Assembly: GCF_965363235.1 (NCBI RefSeq)
Contig: NC_134838.1
Span: 2,671,001 to 2,735,000 of the forward strand
Reading direction: 5' to 3'
Origin: Mytilus galloprovincialis
Taxonomy: Eukaryota; Mollusca; Bivalvia; Mytilida; Mytilidae
Length of the DNA: 64,000 bases
The translations under genes and the position numbers were made by a program. Below are positions 59,030-64,000 of the stretch, piece after piece (the stretch's first letter is position 1; each line of letters begins with the position of its first letter). The notes below the pieces were generated by a model that worked only from the letters and a program-made list of their open reading frames with translations, searched no databases and was not told where the DNA came from.

Positions 59030-60167
59030 ATAACGTGCATTTCACCGACTTTTCACGTACGCTATTTACCAACTTCTTATTCATCAAAATACTTTATAAT
59101 GTCATAATTTTGCTTGCATGCATTTTTTTCTGATGAAACAGTACAAAAAAGCGAGGTTATCCGACAACACAATTTACATGCGGGACTTTAACTTAAGGTT
59201 GTTAATCCTAATTCTCAAAAACAATTCGACATTTTTACACGCGGATCGCGAAGAAGACCCCTAATTGAACAGTCACATAAGTAGAAATTAATATCCACAT
59301 AACACATTTGTTCAATATTGATGTGGAATACCATATGACTTTATTGTATAAGTACAGACAGAGTACAGATACATATAATAGATGTATTATATGTCTCTGG
59401 TACAGATAAAGCAAATATTAATTTGTGTACTTTGTTTCAGTACAATAGTTGCATGGCTGATTGCAGGATAATTTTTTATATTTGGTCATGTTTTGCTTCG
59501 GCAATTTATTTTTCCAGACGTTGACTATAAACCCAGTTGAATGTTATAAAATTTGTCATATATTCATTTATTCAAGCTTCTTTTCGACCGTCTAAGCTTA
59601 CAAACAAAAACACTAGACCTATTAACCTTTGAACTACACGCAAGATGTATTATCAACGCGATCGATTGAAAATCTTTAAATAAAATAAAACAGGGTGATA
59701 TTGATACTTCGATCTGACTACAAATGTCTTTCTATGTCAGACTTCCATTTTACCTTGAATTATAAGCTTACTTTTAAAATTAGATACGCAGTTAATTTTC
59801 AAAATAATAACACATTACACCGCAAAATATTTACACTATAACATATAGGATAGAATAATATAATGAAATGACTATTTATTGAACTTTATCCGCTTTTAAA
59901 GCTTAGACGTAACCTGTTCAAATAAAGGAACAAAACATGTTTACTCAACATGTTTTTCAGACCAGAAAAAGATGTATTTTAAGTGGTGTTGTGCATGCCT
60001 TTGCTGACCTCGTATCTCGTTATCAATACGTACATATAAACATGCATTCCTAAATTACCTGAATTTTATCAATATCTATAGCCTTGTAATTTGTATTTTT
60101 ATAGATGTCACAGCTCGCATTATAACCATACCTGGATCAGCTGTTATAAAACAACAATAGGACAAAT
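59030..60167. other. Upstream region of the second USP gene
   Basis: No gene seen. An inverted relative of the GGTCTTCTTCGCGGTCCGCG block lies on minus at about 59243-59262 (plus text ACGCGGATCGCGAAGAAGAC). Confidence 0.45.
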
Positions 60168-60240
60168 ATGGCTGGTGAGAATGAACGGACGGTTGTGCTG
60201 TGTATGGATGGGAGCTATCATTCAGAATTAGCTTTTGATT
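60168..60240 (+). CDS. Second universal stress protein gene, exon 1 (partial gene)
   Basis: ATG followed by 24 codons and one base, then GTAAGT. The peptide has TVVLCMDGSYHSELAFD, aligning with TIIVALDGSHHSDYAFD of the first USP gene, including the Asp and Gly-Ser of strand 1 and the same phase 1 donor at the same Asp-Trp boundary. It is therefore a paralogue in the same orientation, about 19.5 kb downstream. I found no exon 2 (expected to begin GG-TAT after a CAG) before 64000, so the gene probably continues beyond the window; a lone pseudo-exon is possible but the intact donor argues against it. Role as for the first USP. Confidence 0.8.
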
Positions 60241-60659
60241 GTAAGTATACTTTAATATGGTTCTATTTTTAATCTCAAGGCTAGGGTTAAAGTATCACGG
60301 AGTGAGTGTTTGCTTTTATTTTATAAACTTAAATTGGAGTTTTAAACTTTAGCAAAACGTCTTTACCACCGTAGTACCATTACAGATAAGCTACATAAAC
60401 AGGAATACATGAAAAGAAGAAAACATTGGAATTGGTACTTGGGAAAGACATGTGATCAACAATAAGAAAGTCAACAGGTCAGTCATATCTTATGAAGCTG
60501 TTTTGCTCTGTAAGATTGCCGATAAGTCGAAAGAATCAACTATTCTCAATTTTACTTAAAAACTAGGGACATAACAGGTTTCTGGCAGTGTTTTTATTTT
60601 ATGGGGGAAAAAACATGGAGTTTGTACATGCGGATACGATGATAAATGAGCTTCCGAAG

Positions 60660-60870
60660 GATTACGAATGCATATAAATCGGAGTTTAGTATGACGTCCA
60701 TTATCACTGTACTAGTATACATATTTTTAGGGGCCAGCTGAAGGACACCTACGGGTGCGGGAATTCTCGCTACATTGAAGACCCATTGGTGGTCTTCGGC
60801 TGTTGTCTGCTCTATGGTCGGGTTGTTGTCGCTTTGACACATTCCCCATTTCCTTTCTCAATTTTATGTT
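60660..60870 (-). repeat. Family D repeat copy
   Basis: GGGGCCAGCTGAAGGACACC, CTCGCTACATTGAAGACCC and CTATGGTCGGGTTGTTGTCG on plus. It sits in the presumed first intron of the second USP gene. ORFs on both strands here are repeat translations. Confidence 0.65.
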
Positions 60871-60939
60871 TCTGTATTGTTATGTTTTTATTTCGATCCT
60901 CAATTGTACTCTTAAAAATTTATAATAAAATGTTGATAA

Positions 60940-61050
60940 TTATAAGACGGGTACTTATACATCCTCACAACAAAAAGACATTAAGTACGGCTCTTAGAGT
61001 TCTCGTAGTTACTGAGAGGTAGTGTAAAGTCAATAACAACTAATAAATCA
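60940..61050 (+). repeat. Family F repeat fragment
   Basis: GGGTACTTATACATCCTCAC, ACAAAAAGACATTAAGTACG and GTAGTTACTGAGAGGTAGTG match 49845-49925. Confidence 0.5.
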
Positions 61051-61588
61051 AAGCGCTGTAAGCGCTGAAGGCAGTTAACCAAAAACCAAGGCAACCGTAA
61101 TTATGAAAACTGTGGCAATGTTGCCTCAACACTAAACATTCATATATAGTACATTCATGTTTATCTAATGATTTATTTATTAAGGCAAATAATTTATATG
61201 TTATCAAGGTTTCAAAAGCAATGCATATATCAATGTATATATTTTTATGGTGAGTCTGCAGTGGTACAAGTTCCCAATGATTGCAGTTGTTCTACTTGGT
61301 AGTTAACCTTGGTTTTATTTGACTGCTAGAAGTTCAAGTTGACTTAGTATGAACATGTAATAGTATGAATGGACTGGTTTCCCTGGAAAGAAAACTGAGC
61401 TTGTGTTCTATAGTACAAAAGTTATGAGACACGAATTAGATAAATGTTCACTACAACAGGGATCAAAGGTGAGGTCTGACTGACCTGCCCATAGTAAATG
61501 TAAATGATTTGTTATTTTGTCCCATACATATGAATATATATAATTTAGGGGTGGGGATCTCAACGGTTTTCAAACAGGTAGGGGTAGG

Positions 61589-61715
61589 CAGAGGATTTAG
61601 GGGGGCAGGGCCCCCCCCCCCTTTTTGGGAAAAAAAATTGGTTGCTTATATAGGAAATTACTGAAGCGTGACTGGAGCGGGCCCCCACTTATGAAAATTT
61701 CTGGATCCGCCACTG
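61589..61715. mobile_element. hAT-like MITE, 127 bp, sister of 37934-38096
   Basis: Ends CAGAGGATTTAG and CTGGATCCGCCACTG. The interior (TTGGTTGCTTATATAGGAAA, CTGAAGCGTGACTGGAGCGG, CCCCCACTTATGAAAA) matches the element at 37934. A perfect 8 bp duplication, GGGGTAGG, flanks it (61581-61588 and 61716-61723), which supports hAT. Confidence 0.85.
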
Positions 61716-62509
61716 GGGGTAGGGTGACCCTAGGGTCTTCCCCTACATTTCATTTTATTTGTTATATTGTCCCATACATGAATATATATGGTTTAGGGGT
61801 GGGGATCTCATTGGTTTCCAAGTTCTTAAACAGGAGGGGTAGGGTGACCCCAGGGACTCCATCTATATTTCATTTAATTAGTTATATTGGCCCATACATG
61901 AATATATATTGTTTTGGTGTGGGATCTCAACCGTTTCCAAGTTCTCAAACAGGAGGGTTGGGGTGATCACAGGGACTTCCCCTATATTTTATTTGACTTG
62001 TTATATTGTCCCATACATGAGTATATATGGTTTAGGGGTAAGGATCTTGACCATTTCCAAGTTCTCAAACAGAAGGGTATACAGTGACCTCAGGGACTCA
62101 CCCTATCTTTCATTTGAATTGTTATATTGTCCCGAACATGAATATATGGTTAAAGGGTGGCGATCTCAACGGGTTTCAAATTCTCAAACAGGAGGGGGTG
62201 GGGTGACCCAAGGCACTCCCCCTATATTTCATCTGATTTGTTATATTGTCCCATACATGAATATATATGGTTTAGGGGTGGGGATCTGGACCATTTTTAA
62301 ATTCTAAAACAGGAAGGGTGGGGTGACCCCCAGCGACTCTTCCTATATTTCATTTGATTTTTCATATTGTCACAAACATGAATATATATGGTTAAGGGGT
62401 GTTGATCTCGACCGTTTCCAAGTTCTCAAACAGGAGGGGGTGGGGTAACTCCAGGGACTCCCCCTATATTTCATTTTATTTATTATATTGTCCTATACTT
62501 GAATATATG

Positions 62510-62694
62510 CAAGAGCAGATTCAGGGGGAGGGGTGTTGCAGGCTTGCACCCCCTTAAATTTGCAAAGCATGGGTTGTTCTCAGCTTAATAAAAAATATTC
62601 CGATAATTTTACCTCAAATTTTTTTAGCCTCGCTCTGCTCGGCGAAAATTTAAGTTTGTGCCCCTCCTAGCCTAAAATCCTGGATCTGCCCCTC
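62510..62694. mobile_element. Second hAT-like MITE in the minisatellite, different family
   Basis: Ends GAGCAGATTCAGG and CCTGGATCTGCCCCTC resemble the other hAT-like ends, but the interior differs (CAGGCTTGCACCCCCTTAAA, TAGCCTCGCTCTGCTCGGCG). ATATG occurs on both sides where the repeat unit reads AATATATATGG, so part of a duplication is visible. Confidence 0.65.
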
Positions 62695-62790
62695 ATATGG
62701 TTTAGGGGTGGGGAGCTCGACTGTTTCCAAGTTATCAAACAGGAGGGGGTAGAGTGGCCCAAAGAATGCCACCTATATATCTTATGATTT

Positions 62791-63180
62791 ACTTACATTC
62801 AGGTATATATAATATAGTTGCATTATTTGTTAAAATAAAGAAAGAAACTTTCAGCTACTTTAATTGACCCTTCAAAATTGAGAAAAACAAATATTCCTTC
62901 GAAATTGCAGTAATATGTTTACACTTTAAAAGCATCTCACATGCATTATCATCATTTATCACTTATAAAGAAAATTTAGACTGTGACCATGAACATGTAT
63001 ATTGTTAGATATACTGTTCCCAGCTGTCACGTTGTATTGGATTTTTAAATTAAAATTTGTCAAAAAGTAATTTTGAGTTTCTGTATAAAATATTTTTCTG
63101 CTTTTTCTTTCTTTTACATATATCTTTTGGTTTACAATTCTAGTGTTTATATTCATTTACCATGCATAGATTTATTTTTT
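62791..63180. other. No gene seen
   Basis: AT-rich sequence; the minus ORF at 62959-63156 has no recognised domain. Confidence 0.4.
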
Positions 63181-63390
63181 CACCTGCTTTGATTTATTTT
63201 GTAAATGATCGCCAAACCCGGAATTATCCTTATCCGCTTCCGGAATCGGATCCGATACTGTAAAATTTTGTCTTCACGGCCGCCATTGTTATGTGTTTAC
63301 AATGTTGTTTTTGTCAATCAGATACGAATTTACTCGAATTTATACAATATTTGTCGGCGATTTTCTGTATAAAGCTAGCGGTTGAACAAA

Positions 63391-63480
63391 ATGAACATCG
63401 CTGTCATGAATAATAATGATAAAAATAAGTTTTTAGCTCGTTTAATTGGAGACTTTGGTGACTTGCATGGAAGGTTTGCA
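63391..63480 (+). other. Weak candidate first coding exon
   Basis: ATG at 63391 (AACAAAATGAACATCGCTG) opens about 30 codons ending GDLHGRFA before a possible donor AAA|GTAATT near 63482; read through, it stops at 63486. The upstream 120 bases are less AT-rich and hold GGCCGCCATTGTT, which resembles a YY1-type promoter motif. I do not recognise the peptide. If real, it would be another gene inside or after the second USP gene. Evidence is thin. Confidence 0.2.
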
Positions 63481-63958
63481 AAGTAATTTCTTATTTTCTT
63501 TCAAGTGGAAGGTGTCTACGTCGGGCGTAGCTAGAAACCAACCATCCTAGTCGAAATTCCGCTTGCAAAAGTGGAAGGTCGCGGACCTCGGACCACCGCT
63601 AATTTGCACACCTGCCTCCAAATTGAAAAGCTACGAAAATTTCTTTTTCTAATTTGAAATTGCCGCCAACAGCGTGAACAGTTGACATTATTATATAATA
63701 GACTACTGACGTAATTGTACTACGTATTGATGACAAACAATATCACTACGACTTTTGCCATTTGGGAAATCTAAACTACTTGTCTTAAGAGATTTTCGGC
63801 GATTAAATATTTCATACAATTGTTCTTTGACATCTTAGCTAAAAGTACAAGTCATAATGAACTACACAAGGATTCTTAAAAAGCGCTACTTCCTATGTGT
63901 AACTTCAAAACTTTTGGATAAATCGACGATCATTTAAGGTTTTTCTGGTCATATTTTT

Positions 63959-63989
63959 AGCTCACCTGGCCCGAAGGGCCAAGTGAGCT
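63959..63989. repeat. Perfect-loop hairpin repeat (AGCTCAC...GTGAGCT)
   Basis: AGCTCACCTGGCCC pairs with GGGCCAAGTGAGCT around a GAA loop, with one C-A mismatch. I recognise this hairpin as a widespread mollusc repeat end, so a larger repeat copy probably continues past 64000. Confidence 0.7.
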
Positions 63990-64000
63990 ATTCCCATCAC

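Larger units (their letters stand above)
61496..62790 (+). repeat. ~120 bp minisatellite, about eight to nine units, with two MITE insertions
   Basis: Unit landmarks are GTTATATTGTCCCATACATG, AATATATATGGTTTAGGGGT, GGGGATCTCAACCGTTTCC, AAGTTCTCAAACAGGAGGGG and GACCCCAGGGACTCC. GGGGATCT-type starts recur near 61549, 61796, 61915, 62034, 62154, 62274, 62395 and 62703. It is interrupted by MITEs at 61589-61715 and 62510-62694. The 113- and 132-codon ORFs are array translations. Confidence 0.9.

Noticed and set aside
60594..60842. 82-codon minus ORF with many polar residues
   Set aside because: Lies in a family D repeat; the same text is found at 43880-44100 and 51780-51990.
61625..62307. Two overlapping ORFs of 113 and 132 codons
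   Set aside because: They are translations of the ~120 bp minisatellite and one inserted MITE; the peptide repeats follow the DNA period.

Overview
This window looks like genomic DNA of a marine bivalve, most likely a mussel of the genus Mytilus. The evidence is AT-rich sequence, spliced genes with GT-AG introns, class A G-protein-coupled receptor (GPCR) genes, a mollusc-type universal stress protein (USP) gene, and many interspersed repeats that I recognise as mussel-type. Nothing suggests a bacterial or viral source, so operons and ribosome binding sites do not apply.

Layout. 1-23 kb holds no host gene I can support; it is made of mobile-element remains and duplicated blocks. The main items are a TA-flanked inverted-repeat element nested inside an older repeat (5567-6437), a complete but decayed 2.96 kb DNA transposon with long terminal inverted repeats and a TTA duplication (12230-15189), the 3' part of a LINE (20082-21405, minus) and a TTAA-flanked MITE (22353-23068). 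23.7-24.9 kb is an intact class A GPCR. 26.8-32.3 kb has broken reverse-transcriptase retroelement copies and more repeats. 33.6-38.3 kb is a tandem duplication: an intact second GPCR (33991-35211) and a deleted copy of it with a stop codon (37096-37728).

40.7-46.6 kb is a four-exon USP gene (162 residues, reconstructed from matching splice sites and phases). Its first intron contains a tandem duplication, and a 1.65 kb inverted-repeat element starts 4 bases after its stop codon. The first exon of a second USP gene lies at 60168-60240 and the rest appears to lie beyond the window, so this is a small USP cluster. Between the two are minisatellites, foldback sequences, a triple TGACGTCA cluster, a 1.27 kb inverted-repeat element with palindromic tandem arrays (54305-55575) and a second LINE remnant (57312-58360, minus). 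61.5-62.8 kb is a ~120 bp tandem repeat broken by two hAT-like MITEs.

How the parts work together. The receptors and the USPs are independent host genes and nothing suggests a shared pathway. The most unusual features are the transposon at 12230-15189, whose decayed ORF belongs to a protein family I know only as recurrent unassigned invertebrate ORFs, and the GPCR pair, where a near-identical TM6-TM7 block inside diverged flanks suggests gene conversion. All coordinates and homologies come from reading by eye; no search was run.
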